54,429 bases of DNA from Flavobacterium plurextorum (GCF_002217395.1 NZ_MUHD01000044.1:1-54429), one strand, 5' to 3'. Shown: positions 7,651 to 16,533, counted from the stretch's first letter. Program-made: numbers and translations. Notes: a model not told the origin generated them from the letters alone.

Positions 7651-8607
7651 ATGAAAGCACTTACCTTCTCTACTTTTGGAAATTCAGATGTTTTAGAATA
7701 TATTGAAATCCCAAATCCGCAATTAAAGAACGATGAAATTCTTGTCGAAATGAAAGCCATCGGATTAAATTTTGCGGATGTTTATAGACGAAAGGGAAAT
7801 TATCATTTAAAAGGAAACCCTCCTTTTATTGCTGGATATGAAGGCGCAGGAATAGTTGTTGAGTCTAATAATTCAGATTATAAAATAGGAGATCGTGTGG
7901 CTTTTGCCGATGTTCCTTTTGCTAATGCTGAATTAGTTGCTGTTAATACAAATCATGTTATTCCTTTACCAGACGATATTTCTTTTGAAACTGCTGCTTC
8001 TGTTTTACTTCAGGGTTTGACTGCACATTATTTAGCAACTGACAGCCACAAAACCATAAAAGGCGAAAGTGTTTTAATTCATGCAGCTGCCGGCGGGGTT
8101 GGTCAGCTTTTAACACAAATCAGTAAATTGTTGGGCGCAAATGTTATCGGTTTAACCTCATCTCCTGAAAAAGCAAAAACAGCAATTGAACAAGGAGTTG
8201 ATCATGTTTTACTATATAATGAGGATTGGAAATCAGGTCTTTTTAAGATAATCCCGAAAGGTGTCGATGTGGTTTACGACAGTATTGGAAGTACTTTAAT
8301 GGAAAGCTTTGAAGTTACAAAAGAATGCGGTCAAGTTGTTTTCTTCGGAATGGCGGGCGGAGATCCTGAATTTGTAAATCCGAGAATGTTAATGGACAGT
8401 TCTAAAACTTTAACTGGAGGTGATTTATGGAGTTATTTAAATTCTAAGGAAGAAAGAACAAAAAGAGCCAATCAACTATTTCATTGGATTTTAGATGGAA
8501 AAATTAAACTTTCAAAGCCAACTTCATTTAAATTATCCGAAGGAAAAACAGCACACGATTTTTTAGAAAGCAGAAAAAGCACTGGAAAAATAATTTTGAT
8601 TCCTTAA
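7651..8607 (+). CDS. Quinone oxidoreductase-like MDR dehydrogenase
   Basis: This is a zinc-free member of the medium-chain dehydrogenase/reductase superfamily, related to NADPH:quinone reductase (QOR). The GroES-like domain opens with MKALTFSTFGNSDVLEY, and the NAD(P)-binding Rossmann motif is HAAAGGVGQLL near residue 147. The C-terminal half contains FFGMAGGDPEFVNPRML and the closing STGKIILIP typical of the family. No zinc-ligand cysteines are present. I start at ATG 7651, not 24 nt earlier, because MKAL is the usual family start and the promoter-like box overlaps the longer one. Substrate unknown. No operon partner. Confidence 0.85.
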   Translation: MKALTFSTFGNSDVLEYIEIPNPQLKNDEILVEMKAIGLNFADVYRRKGNYHLKGNPPFIAGYEGAGIVVESNNSDYKIGDRVAFADVPFANAELVAVNTNHVIPLPDDISFETAASVLLQGLTAHYLATDSHKTIKGESVLIHAAAGGVGQLLTQISKLLGANVIGLTSSPEKAKTAIEQGVDHVLLYNEDWKSGLFKIIPKGVDVVYDSIGSTLMESFEVTKECGQVVFFGMAGGDPEFVNPRMLMDSSKTLTGGDLWSYLNSKEERTKRANQLFHWILDGKIKLSKPTSFKLSEGKTAHDFLESRKSTGKIILIP

Positions 8608-8702
8608 TTTTTTTTTCGCCGCGACCCGACCAAAGGGAATAGACAAAGTAATTCACAAATCACTTAAAATAAAACTCGTGAATTCGTAGTGATTAATATA
8701 GT

Positions 8703-9782
8703 TTACAATTGATCAATTTCGATTTTAGTTAACTCTGACAATTCTAAAATTCTATCAACTTCATTTTTGTTAGCAACAAAAAATAAATAGCTATCTCCTT
8801 TTGTGTCGTAACTCATTAACTCTAATTCTTGTTTTGCTAACTCCTTTTGTATGTAAGGAAACAAATCGTGACTGTAGGTTTCTTCAGGATAATCAAATTT
8901 AAAATCCTGATCAATCAAATCAGATACTATTGCTTCAGCCTCTTCTGCATCAAATTTCCAATCGCTGTTCCAACAATTTACACCTTCAAAAAAATCAAAC
9001 TCGTCATCATAATCGTAATCCTCGACACCTTCCTCAAAAGCTTCAAAAAGAATCTGCGCCTGACTTTCTAACAACTCTTCTTCCATCTCTCCTCTTGAAA
9101 TCAATTTCAAAAATTCTTGAAAATGTTCAACTGAAGTACTTTCAGCTATTAGACTTTCTTTTGAAGGTTTTACAACTGTTGCAGGTATTTCGGCTCCTAA
9201 ATATTCGCAAATACCCTGCAAAACAATTTCAAAGTCCTTAAAACCTATTTTCTCAATTTCATTAGTTGGTTCTTTTATATCGACTGCTTTAAGTTCTAAA
9301 AGCCCACGTGTATAATCATAAAAATAGCTGTTATTATACAGTAATTTAAAATCGTTTGTTTCCGCACTGTTAGTACAACAAAAGAAAACTATGAAATTAT
9401 TCAAAACATGCTTCAAATGTTTTTTCATTTCTGGAGCAGGCTTTGAGAAAAATTCGATGTGAATGTAGTAATAATTCAATCCTTCCTTTATCTCTTCATC
9501 TGAAAGCGGCCCTATATTTACCTTTTTATATACCTCATTTAAAATTTCATATGCATTATTAAAACCCGCTTTTTTAATTTCTGCTTTTCCCTCATCATGA
9601 TCAAATGAATCTGGAATTGAATATAAGGCTACAGAAACAGTGTCATGAATTCCTTTCATTTTGAAATTCAATCTGCTGGATTCGTGGTATAAATGAGAAT
9701 AAACTTCGTATAAAACATCAAAAGAAACAATCGACTTTGGGTCATTATTTCTATTAAACAAATTAGAAAAAAAACTGCTCAT
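8703..9782 (-). CDS. Acidic hypothetical protein (359 aa)
   Basis: I do not recognise this protein. It begins MSSFFSNLFNRNND, has no signal peptide and no clear membrane segment, and is strongly acidic. A very acidic stretch lies near residues 254-268 (EGVEDYDYDDEFDFFEG). The part that follows, with CWNSDWKFDAEEAEAIV, looks like a compact C-terminal domain. A central helical region with HLKHVLNNFIVFFCC comes earlier. ATG at 9780-9782 is preferred over TTG at 9791. It is a lone gene with 95 nt before the convergent quinone oxidoreductase and 159 nt to the FAD oxidoreductase. Composition suggests a soluble cytosolic protein; nothing indicates its role. Confidence 0.7.
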   Translation of the reverse strand: MSSFFSNLFNRNNDPKSIVSFDVLYEVYSHLYHESSRLNFKMKGIHDTVSVALYSIPDSFDHDEGKAEIKKAGFNNAYEILNEVYKKVNIGPLSDEEIKEGLNYYYIHIEFFSKPAPEMKKHLKHVLNNFIVFFCCTNSAETNDFKLLYNNSYFYDYTRGLLELKAVDIKEPTNEIEKIGFKDFEIVLQGICEYLGAEIPATVVKPSKESLIAESTSVEHFQEFLKLISRGEMEEELLESQAQILFEAFEEGVEDYDYDDEFDFFEGVNCWNSDWKFDAEEAEAIVSDLIDQDFKFDYPEETYSHDLFPYIQKELAKQELELMSYDTKGDSYLFFVANKNEVDRILELSELTKIEIDQL

Positions 9783-9941
9783 TGAAATCAAGGTTTAAAA
9801 AATCGAAATAATAGTAAAATTAAGTATTCAAAACTATGGTTTATTTACTACAAAAAGAACAAACCAATATATTTTTTATACCTACTATATATTGTTTAAC
9901 GATTTATAAATAGACTAAAATACGTTGCAGCAAAAAAACTA

Positions 9942-11501
9942 TTATTTCAATGTTTCTGCAATCATCAAAGCACATTTCTCTCCGTCGATTGCGGCAGAAA
10001 TAATACCACCTGCATAACCCGCTCCTTCACCACAAGGATACAATCCTTTTATTTGCAAATGCTCTAAAGTTTGAGCGTCTCTCGGAATCCTAACCGGCGA
10101 TGAAGTTCTACTTTCTGGTGCGTGTAAAATTGCCTCATTAGTTAAATAACCTCGCATTGATTTACCAAACTCCTTAAAACCTTCACGTAAAATCTGTGAT
10201 AAAAATCCCGGAAAAACCTGTCCCATTTCGACAGAAGTAGTTCCTGGAACGTAAGAAGTTTTTGGAATATCAGCAGAAACTTTGTTTTGTGTAAAATCAA
10301 CCATTCTCTGAGCCGGAACTTTTTGAGTTTGTCCAGCTAAATGCCATGCTTTTTGTTCAATGCTTTTTTGAAATTCCATTCCAGCAAGAGCACCAAATTT
10401 TGCAAAAGGTTTAAAATCTTCTAGCTTCAACTCAATTACAATTCCTGAATTTGCTGTTGCTTGATCTCGTTTCGATGGTGACCAGCCATTTGTAACTACT
10501 TCGCCTGGACTTGTAGCACAAGGTGCAATTACTCCACCCGGACACATACAGAACGAATACATTCCACGACCGTTTACTTGTTTTACAATCGAATATGGAG
10601 CCGGCGGCAAATGTTCACCGCGATAATCACAGCTGTATTGAATACTATCAATTAATTCCTGCGAATGTTCTGCACGAACTCCTAAAGCAAAAGGTTTTGC
10701 TTCGATTAAAATTTTCTTTTTATCTAATAATTCAAAAATATCTCGCGCTGAATGTCCAGTTGCTAATATTAATTTATTAGCGAGAATCTTATCTCCATTT
10801 TGAGTTACGATTCCTTCTACTTCATTGTTTTTTACTAAAATATCAGTTACTCTAGTATCAAACAAAACTTGACCGCCAAACTCAATGATTTTATTTCGAA
10901 TATCTTCAATAATTTTCGGCAGTTTATTAGTCCCAATATGTGGATGTGCTTCAACCAAAATATCTTCTGAAGCTCCAAAAGCAACCAAAAGTTCTAAAAT
11001 TCGGGTTACGTCACCACGCTTTTTAGAACGCGTATACAATTTACCATCAGAATAAGTTCCTGCTCCTCCTTCACCAAAACAATAGTTTGAATCTTCATTT
11101 ACGATGTGTTCAACATTTATTGCTTTTAAATCACGTCGGCGTCCGCGAACATCTTTTCCACGTTCGAGTACAATTGGTTTTAAACCTAATTCAATTAATT
11201 GCAAAGCGGCAAAAAGTCCGGCCGGACCAGCACCAACAACAATGACTTCCTGTGCAGAAGAAACGTCTTTATATATAGGAAGTTCAATTTTAGTTTCCTG
11301 AAAAGGTTCCCCTTTTAAATATATTATAACTTTCAAATTGATTTTTATCGCTTTTTGGCGCGCATCAATCGAACGTTTTAAAATTGTAATATGCTGAATT
11401 TCGTTGGGAGAAACCTTTATTTGTTTTGATAAATAATCTTTAAGCAACAATTCGTTTGCTGCAGTTTCTGGAGTTACCTGAAGTAAAAGTTCTCTTGGCA
11501 T
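9942..11501 (-). CDS. FAD-dependent oxidoreductase (COG2509 type)
   Basis: This uncharacterised flavoprotein dehydrogenase is widespread in bacteria. Residues 1-80 form a small N-terminal domain containing KVSPNEIQHITILKRSIDAR. The FAD-binding motif GAGPAG is at 90-95, followed by LERGKDVRGRRRDLKA. The stretch CFGEGGAGTYSDGKL near 144 and CMCPGGVIAPCATSPGEVVTNGW near 318 are characteristic. The second nucleotide motif at the end is YPCGEGAGYAGGI. The length of 519 residues is usual. The physiological substrate is unknown. It is a single gene with a -7 element 42 nt upstream. Confidence 0.88.
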   Translation of the reverse strand: MPRELLLQVTPETAANELLLKDYLSKQIKVSPNEIQHITILKRSIDARQKAIKINLKVIIYLKGEPFQETKIELPIYKDVSSAQEVIVVGAGPAGLFAALQLIELGLKPIVLERGKDVRGRRRDLKAINVEHIVNEDSNYCFGEGGAGTYSDGKLYTRSKKRGDVTRILELLVAFGASEDILVEAHPHIGTNKLPKIIEDIRNKIIEFGGQVLFDTRVTDILVKNNEVEGIVTQNGDKILANKLILATGHSARDIFELLDKKKILIEAKPFALGVRAEHSQELIDSIQYSCDYRGEHLPPAPYSIVKQVNGRGMYSFCMCPGGVIAPCATSPGEVVTNGWSPSKRDQATANSGIVIELKLEDFKPFAKFGALAGMEFQKSIEQKAWHLAGQTQKVPAQRMVDFTQNKVSADIPKTSYVPGTTSVEMGQVFPGFLSQILREGFKEFGKSMRGYLTNEAILHAPESRTSSPVRIPRDAQTLEHLQIKGLYPCGEGAGYAGGIISAAIDGEKCALMIAETLK

Positions 11502-11543
11502 TGTATCTTATTTATTAGCTTTTCTTTCTATGAAAAGAAGTTG

Positions 11544-11551
11544 CAAAAATA
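11544..11551 (-). promoter_or_regulatory. Probable -7 element of the FAD oxidoreductase gene
   Basis: TATTTTTG on the minus strand fits TAnnTTTG and lies 42 nt before ATG at 11501. There is no clear TTG at the -33 position. Confidence 0.5.
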
Positions 11552-11632
11552 ACATTTTAAAATGAGATTTTATGTTTCCTAAAAAATTTGCACGCAGATT
11601 ATTTAAATCAAAAAAAATCTTTTGATAGTCTT

Positions 11633-11652
11633 AGACGCACTGCAGTGCGTCT
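11633..11652. repeat. Perfect 20-bp palindrome, REP-like
   Basis: AGACGCACTG and CAGTGCGTCT form an uninterrupted 20-bp palindrome, with TCTAC on the right. It is far more GC-rich than its surroundings. From memory, dispersed intergenic palindromes of this GAGACGCACTGCAGTGCGTCTC kind occur in Flavobacterium genomes. Only one copy is in this window, so repetition cannot be shown here. Confidence 0.55.
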
Positions 11653-11694
11653 CTACAAATAAAAACTCAGAACTTTTTTTTCAAATAGACTTTG

Positions 11695-11702
11695 TACCTT
11701 TG
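11695..11702 (+). promoter_or_regulatory. Possible -7 element of the 79-aa gene
   Basis: TACCTTTG fits TAnnTTTG and is 30 nt before ATG at 11733. Two further CTTTG motifs follow at once, so the exact element is unsure. Confidence 0.45.
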
Positions 11703-11732
11703 TTACTTTGAACCTTTGCACCTATAAAAATA

Positions 11733-11972
11733 ATGTCTAGAAAAATAAAATTAATCTGGGATTTTCGCGGTCCAGCTTCTGCAAAAACAGCTGAACACCA
11801 TGAAATTCATTTAAAAGAATACATCACAATCGAAAAACTATCTTTAAACATTACGGGATTTAAAATCATAGACGATATGTACGCCATAGCTTTTATGGTG
11901 GTAACCGATGAAAATATGATTCAGGTAAGAGATGCTTTGAAACCGCATCGTGGGGAAGTTTATTCTGAGTAA
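11733..11972 (+). CDS. Small conserved hypothetical protein (79 aa)
   Basis: A compact, soluble alpha/beta protein beginning MSRKIKLIWDFRGPASAKTA and ending HRGEVYSE. It has two histidine-rich stretches, AEHHEIHLKEY near 26 and KPHRGE near 71, but no known motif. It has no signal peptide. Similar short proteins occur as single genes in Flavobacteriia; the function is unknown to me. The reading frame is supported by a promoter-like box upstream and a strong terminator (11984-12028) just downstream that it shares with recQ. Confidence 0.75.
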   Translation: MSRKIKLIWDFRGPASAKTAEHHEIHLKEYITIEKLSLNITGFKIIDDMYAIAFMVVTDENMIQVRDALKPHRGEVYSE

Positions 11973-11983
11973 GATGTAAAATA

Positions 11984-12028
11984 AAAAATGTGAGATGATT
12001 CAAAATACATTTAACATCTCACATTTTT
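11984..12028. terminator. Bidirectional terminator between the 79-aa gene and recQ
   Basis: A perfect 14-bp stem (11984-11997 with 12015-12028) has a 17-nt loop, with A residues on the left and TTTTT on the right. It lies between two convergent genes that end at 11972 and 12036. Confidence 0.85.
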
Positions 12029-12035
12029 CATTTAA

Positions 12036-14231
12036 CTAATTAGCTACTTCACTAATAAACTTAATACGCATTAAACGTAATTCATCAATATCGTAATCGC
12101 CGTCGAATTCTTTTAGAGCGTCTTCGATTTTGTCTGATTCGGATTCCATGAAATAATCGTGAATTTCTTCTTGCTGATCATCATCGAGCATATCATCAAC
12201 CCAATATTTAATATTCAGTTTTGTTCCTGAATATACTATTTGCTCCATTTCTTTAATCAATGCATCCATCGAAAGCCCTTTTGCAGAAGCAATATCACTT
12301 AAAGGTAATTTTCGATCAATATTCTGAATGATATACAATTTATTGGCAGAATTTACTCCGGTAGATTTCACCACTAAATCATCTGGACGAATAATATCAT
12401 TATCTTCAACATATCTACTTATTAAGGTAACAAATTCGCTTCCATATTTTTTAGCTTTTCCTTCACCAACTCCGTGAATATTGTACAATTCAGTTAATGA
12501 AATTGGATATTTTAAAGCCATGTCTTCAAGTGAAGGATCTTGAAAAACAACAAATGGAGGAACACCTAATTTTTTAGCCACCTTTTTACGTAGTTCACGC
12601 AGCATTCCCATTAAAACTTCATCTGCGGTACCTGATGATTTTGATGATGCAACAATAGCTTCATCATCAGCTTCACTGTATTCGTGATCTTCTGACATCA
12701 GGAATGAAACTGGTTTTTTAATAAAATCTAAACCTTGTTTGGTAATTTTTATTACGCCATAAGTTTCAATATCTTTTGATAAATAGCCGCTTACTAAAAC
12801 TTGTCTAAGCAAAGCCATCCAATATTTCTCGTCATGATCTGAACCTGAACCAAAGAAAGACTGCGTATCTGTTTTATGCGCTTTTATAACGGCATTAACG
12901 CGACCTATTAAGGTAAAGACAATTTCTTTTGACTTATATATATGTTTGGTATCACGAACAATTTCAAGCAACTTAACGACTTGATCTTTGGCTTCAACTT
13001 TATTTTTAGGATTACGAACATTGTCATCCATATCTGCGCCTTCGCCAGTTTCGCTGTCAAATTCTTCACCAAAGTAATGGAGTAAAAATTTACGGCGTGA
13101 CATAGAGGTTTCTGCATAAGCGACAACTTCTTGCAGAAGAGCAAAACCAATTTCTTGTTCGGCAACTGGTTTACCAGACATAAATTTTTCTAGTTTCTCT
13201 ACATCTTTATACGAGTAATATGCCAAGCAATGTCCTTCCCCGCCATCACGGCCAGCGCGTCCTGTTTCTTGATAATAGCTTTCTAGTGATTTTGGAATAT
13301 CATGGTGAATTACAAAACGAACATCGGGTTTGTCGATTCCCATTCCGAAAGCAATTGTTGCAACTACTACATCAACGTCTTCCATCAAAAACATATCCTG
13401 ATGTTTTGCTCTCGTTTTTGCATCTAAACCAGCGTGGTAAGGAACAGCGCTAATTCCATTTACTTGTAAAACCTCAGCAATCGATTCTACTTTTTTACGG
13501 CTCAAACAGTAAATAATTCCTGATTTGCCTTTATGTTGTTTGATAAATCGAATAATATCCGACTCAATATTTTTAGTTTTTGTACGTACTTCGTAATATA
13601 AATTAGGTCTGTTAAACGAAGCTTTAAAAGTATTTGCATCTACCATATCCAAGTTCTTCAGGATATCTTCCTGTACCTTTGGTGTGGCAGTAGCGGTAAG
13701 TCCAATAATTGGAACTTTACCTAATTGTTTAATTATGTTTCTAAGATTCCGGTATTCTGGTCTAAAATCATGACCCCATTCTGAAATACAATGTGCTTCA
13801 TCGATAGCAACAAATGAAATGGGTACACTTTGCAAGAAAGTAACATATTCTTCTTTCGTTAAAGATTCTGGAGCCACATACAAGAGTTTAGTCAATCCAG
13901 ACGAAATGTCTTTTTTAACTTGTGCAATTTCTGTTTTAGTAAGTGAGGAATTCAGTACATGTGCAATTCCGTTTTCTGAAGAAAGGCTTCGAATCGCATC
14001 TACCTGATTTTTCATCAAAGCAATTAAAGGAGATACAACAATCGCTGTTCCGTCCTGAATTAAAGCGGGTAATTGATAACAAAGAGACTTTCCTCCGCCA
14101 GTAGGCATAATTACAAAAGTATTCTTTTTATCTAAAATACTCGTAATGACTTGCTCTTGCAAGCCTTTAAATTGGCTAAAGCCGAAATACTTCTTTAATT
14201 CCTTATGTATTTCAATTTCGTTTGAATTCAT
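12036..14231 (-). CDS. recQ: ATP-dependent DNA helicase RecQ
   Basis: This 3'-5' DNA helicase acts in recombination and repair. The Walker A motif is MPTGGGKS with Lys48, and the DEAH box is at 144-147. The aromatic-rich loop CISEWGHDFRPEY follows, and motif VI is QETGRAGRDGG. An RQC winged-helix region follows, and an HRDC domain starts near residue 560 (VPPFVVFQDPSLEDMA). The long acidic C-terminus extends the protein to 731 residues, longer than the E. coli enzyme. The zinc-binding subdomain is odd: where four cysteines are expected it reads TSMSRRKFLLHYFGEEF and EGADMDDN, with none. The gene diverges from kpsF with 88 nt between the starts. Confidence 0.95.
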   Translation of the reverse strand: MNSNEIEIHKELKKYFGFSQFKGLQEQVITSILDKKNTFVIMPTGGGKSLCYQLPALIQDGTAIVVSPLIALMKNQVDAIRSLSSENGIAHVLNSSLTKTEIAQVKKDISSGLTKLLYVAPESLTKEEYVTFLQSVPISFVAIDEAHCISEWGHDFRPEYRNLRNIIKQLGKVPIIGLTATATPKVQEDILKNLDMVDANTFKASFNRPNLYYEVRTKTKNIESDIIRFIKQHKGKSGIIYCLSRKKVESIAEVLQVNGISAVPYHAGLDAKTRAKHQDMFLMEDVDVVVATIAFGMGIDKPDVRFVIHHDIPKSLESYYQETGRAGRDGGEGHCLAYYSYKDVEKLEKFMSGKPVAEQEIGFALLQEVVAYAETSMSRRKFLLHYFGEEFDSETGEGADMDDNVRNPKNKVEAKDQVVKLLEIVRDTKHIYKSKEIVFTLIGRVNAVIKAHKTDTQSFFGSGSDHDEKYWMALLRQVLVSGYLSKDIETYGVIKITKQGLDFIKKPVSFLMSEDHEYSEADDEAIVASSKSSGTADEVLMGMLRELRKKVAKKLGVPPFVVFQDPSLEDMALKYPISLTELYNIHGVGEGKAKKYGSEFVTLISRYVEDNDIIRPDDLVVKSTGVNSANKLYIIQNIDRKLPLSDIASAKGLSMDALIKEMEQIVYSGTKLNIKYWVDDMLDDDQQEEIHDYFMESESDKIEDALKEFDGDYDIDELRLMRIKFISEVAN

Positions 14232-14257
14232 TCTTTATTTAAATGGATATTTTTGTA

Positions 14258-14265
14258 TAAATTTG
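14258..14265 (+). promoter_or_regulatory. Probable -7 element of the kpsF operon
   Basis: TAAATTTG followed by CA fits TAnnTTTG. Transcription would begin near 14272, about 48 nt before the TTG start at 14320. No good -33 element is seen in the short gap to recQ. Confidence 0.5.
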
Positions 14266-14319
14266 CAACACATAAAGATACAACTTTCTTTTATACATAC
14301 AAATTTTAAATATTCTGTT

Positions 14320-15285
14320 TTGATCACAAAAGAAAATATATTGGCGATTGCCAAAAAAACCATACTCTCTGAAAGTGAAGCAATTACAAAGTTAATCGAT
14401 TTTCTTGATGAAAATTTCTTCGAAGCAACCCAGCGCATTTATGAAACTAAAGGTCGTTTGATCGTTACCGGCATCGGAAAAAGCGCAATTATTGCTCAAA
14501 AAATGGTTGCTACTTTTAACTCTACTGGAACACCTTCTATGTTCCTGCATGCATCAGAGGCAATTCATGGCGACTTAGGAATGATACAAAATGAAGACAT
14601 CATTATTTGCATTTCAAAAAGCGGCAACAGTCCTGAAATTAAAGTACTAGTACCGTTATTAAAACGTTTCGGAAACACTTTAATCGCCATTACTGGAAAT
14701 ATAACTTCGGCTTTGGCTAAAGGTTCTGATTATGTTTTAAATACCACTGTAGATACTGAGGCCTGTCCTATTAATCTGGCTCCAACAAACAGTACTACTG
14801 CACAACTTGTAATGGGAGATGCACTTGCTGTCTGTCTTATGGAAATGCGCGATTTTAAACCAGAAGATTTTGCGGTTTATCATCCCGGAGGTGCTTTGGG
14901 CAAAAAATTACTGCTTCGCGTGAAAGATATGATTGAGCATTCGTTAAAACCAATGGTAACTCCTGACACATCTGTTAAAAAGGTAATTTTCGAAATCTCC
15001 GAAAAAAGACTAGGCGTTACAGCAGTTATTGAAAATGATAAAATCGTGGGCATTATTACTGATGGAGATATTAGAAGAATGCTGAACGACAGAGATTCTA
15101 TTGCAGATTTAACTGCTAAAGACATTATGTCTAAAAACCCAAAATTAGTATCTTCAGAAACTATGGCTGTTGACGCCTTGAACATTCTAGAAGATTTTTC
15201 TATAACACAGCTTATCGTTGCAGACAACGGCGAATACAAAGGAGTACTGCATTTACATGACATTTTAAAAGAAGGAATCGTATAA
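14320..15285 (+). CDS. kpsF: Arabinose-5-phosphate isomerase (KpsF/GutQ)
   Basis: It isomerises ribulose 5-phosphate to arabinose 5-phosphate, the first committed step towards Kdo in lipopolysaccharide. The SIS domain (about 30-170) contains GRLIVTGIGKSAIIAQKM and CISKSGNSPE. Two CBS domains (about 205-320) follow, ending with TQLIVADNGEYKGVLHLHD. I set the start at TTG 14320-14322, giving 321 residues, the family length. The frame upstream has no ATG in a sensible place and would run into the recQ start region. The stop overlaps the tatC start (TAATG), so the two are translationally coupled. Confidence 0.9.
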   Translation: MITKENILAIAKKTILSESEAITKLIDFLDENFFEATQRIYETKGRLIVTGIGKSAIIAQKMVATFNSTGTPSMFLHASEAIHGDLGMIQNEDIIICISKSGNSPEIKVLVPLLKRFGNTLIAITGNITSALAKGSDYVLNTTVDTEACPINLAPTNSTTAQLVMGDALAVCLMEMRDFKPEDFAVYHPGGALGKKLLLRVKDMIEHSLKPMVTPDTSVKKVIFEISEKRLGVTAVIENDKIVGIITDGDIRRMLNDRDSIADLTAKDIMSKNPKLVSSETMAVDALNILEDFSITQLIVADNGEYKGVLHLHDILKEGIV

Positions 15286-16100
15286 TGGCAAAGAAAAACC
15301 TTGGCGAAATGTCATTTTTAGATCATCTTGAAGAATTAAGATGGTTATTAGTTAGAAGTACTTTTGCTATATGCATTATGGCATTTGTTACTTATTTTAT
15401 TAGTGATTATTTATTTGATGAAATTATTCTAGGTCCAACAAGACCTACTTTTTTCACTTATCAATGGTTCTGCGACTTATCTCATCAATTAGGATTTGCT
15501 GACAGCATTTGTATTACTGAATTGAATTTTATTATTCAGAATACAGAAATGGAAGGGCAGGTTAATATTTTTGTATGGATGTGTCTTTTGGCTGGTTTTA
15601 TTTTAAGTTTCCCTTATATTTTATGGGAAGTTTGGAAATTCATCAGTCCTGCTTTGTATGAAAAAGAAAGAAAAAATGCGAAGGTTTTTATATTTACCTC
15701 TTCGTTACTTTTCTTTTTAGGAGTAATATTTGGTTATTATGTTGTAATACCAATGTCGGTGAATTTCGTCGCTACTTTCTCTATAAGTAAAATGGTAGTA
15801 AATCAATTTACAATAGAATCTTACATGGGAATGGTAAAAACGAGTATTCTGGCGAGTGGATTATTTTTTGAACTGCCAATTATCATCTATTTCTTAACTA
15901 AGTTAGGTTTAGTAACTCCTGATTTTTTAAGAAAATATTGGAAATATGCAGTTGTTATCATCTTAATCGTTGCCGCAATTGTAACTCCTCCAGATGTAGT
16001 GAGCCAAACTATTGTAGCAATACCAATGTTAATCATCTACGAAGTAAGTATTCTAATATCTAGAATTGTTTATAAAAATAAATTGAAAGAAAATGTCTGA
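15285..16100 (+). CDS. tatC: Twin-arginine translocase subunit TatC
   Basis: This is the core membrane receptor of the Tat pathway, which exports folded proteins with twin-arginine signals. The cytosolic N-terminus MSFLDHLEELRWLL is the conserved signal-binding region. About six transmembrane helices follow, with FEFP-like FELPIIIYFL and the ending AAIVTPPDVVSQ typical of the family. The 271 residues include a longer first periplasmic loop (about 45-95), with two cysteines in FCDLS and SICIT. It overlaps kpsF by one base and the next gene by 8. No tatA gene is in the window. Confidence 0.95.
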   Translation: MAKKNLGEMSFLDHLEELRWLLVRSTFAICIMAFVTYFISDYLFDEIILGPTRPTFFTYQWFCDLSHQLGFADSICITELNFIIQNTEMEGQVNIFVWMCLLAGFILSFPYILWEVWKFISPALYEKERKNAKVFIFTSSLLFFLGVIFGYYVVIPMSVNFVATFSISKMVVNQFTIESYMGMVKTSILASGLFFELPIIIYFLTKLGLVTPDFLRKYWKYAVVIILIVAAIVTPPDVVSQTIVAIPMLIIYEVSILISRIVYKNKLKENV

Positions 16101-16446
16101 TATTATTCAAGAATTCAACGACTACCGTTCTAAAATGAACGAAAAATTGCTTGCAGATAACAATAAAATTGTAAAGCGAATTTTTAATCTTGACACTAAT
16201 GCTTATGCTCCGGGAGCTCTTGATGTAAAAACTAAAGAACTTTTAGGATTAGTAGCGTCTGCAGTTTTACGATGTGATGATTGTGTAAAATATCATCTTG
16301 AAACAAGTCATAAAGAAGGCGTTACTAAAGAAGAAATGATGGAAGCAATGGGAATTGCAACTCTTGTTGGAGGAACAATTGTAATCCCGCATTTAAGAAG
16401 AGCTTACGAATTTTGGGAAGCTCTTGAAGAAGCTGAAACTAAATAA
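16093..16446 (+). CDS. Carboxymuconolactone decarboxylase-family protein (AhpD-like)
   Basis: A small helical protein of the CMD family. It carries the AhpD-type redox motif Cys61-x-x-Cys64 with His68 (RCDDCVKYHLETSH), which suggests thiol-disulfide or alkylhydroperoxidase chemistry. The second half has EEMMEAMGIATLVGG, typical of the family. The 117 residues match single-domain members. It overlaps the end of tatC by 8 nt, so it is part of the kpsF-tatC unit. The actual substrate is unknown; the gene order is one I associate with Flavobacteriia. Confidence 0.88.
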   Translation: MSDIIQEFNDYRSKMNEKLLADNNKIVKRIFNLDTNAYAPGALDVKTKELLGLVASAVLRCDDCVKYHLETSHKEGVTKEEMMEAMGIATLVGGTIVIPHLRRAYEFWEALEEAETK

Positions 16447-16468
16447 TTGTTAATAGGTTTATTTGTTG

Positions 16469-16505
16469 AATCGTTTATTCGTTAATTTGTGACGAATAAA
16501 CGATT
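16469..16505. repeat. Intergenic hairpin before lptB
   Basis: A perfect 14-bp inverted repeat (16469-16482 with 16492-16505) has a 9-nt loop and is followed by a short palindrome CGTTTAAACG (16510-16519). No T-run follows, so it is not a classical terminator. It lies between the AhpD-like gene and lptB and might attenuate or stabilise the transcript. Confidence 0.6.
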
Positions 16506-16533
16506 TGAACGTTTAAACGATTAAACTAAAAAA

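Noticed and set aside
8645..8700. Inverted copies of AATTCAC and AATCACT between convergent genes as a terminator
   Set aside because: The arms are not nested, so no single stable hairpin forms and no T-run follows.
8926..9241. Plus-strand frames opposite the acidic hypothetical gene
   Set aside because: They arise from antisense of acidic codon runs, with no start context and no recognisable motif.
14146..14319. Longer N-terminal extension of kpsF (start at 14146)
   Set aside because: It overlaps the recQ coding start on the other strand and the kpsF promoter-like box, and adds residues unlike the family. TTG at 14320 gives the normal length.
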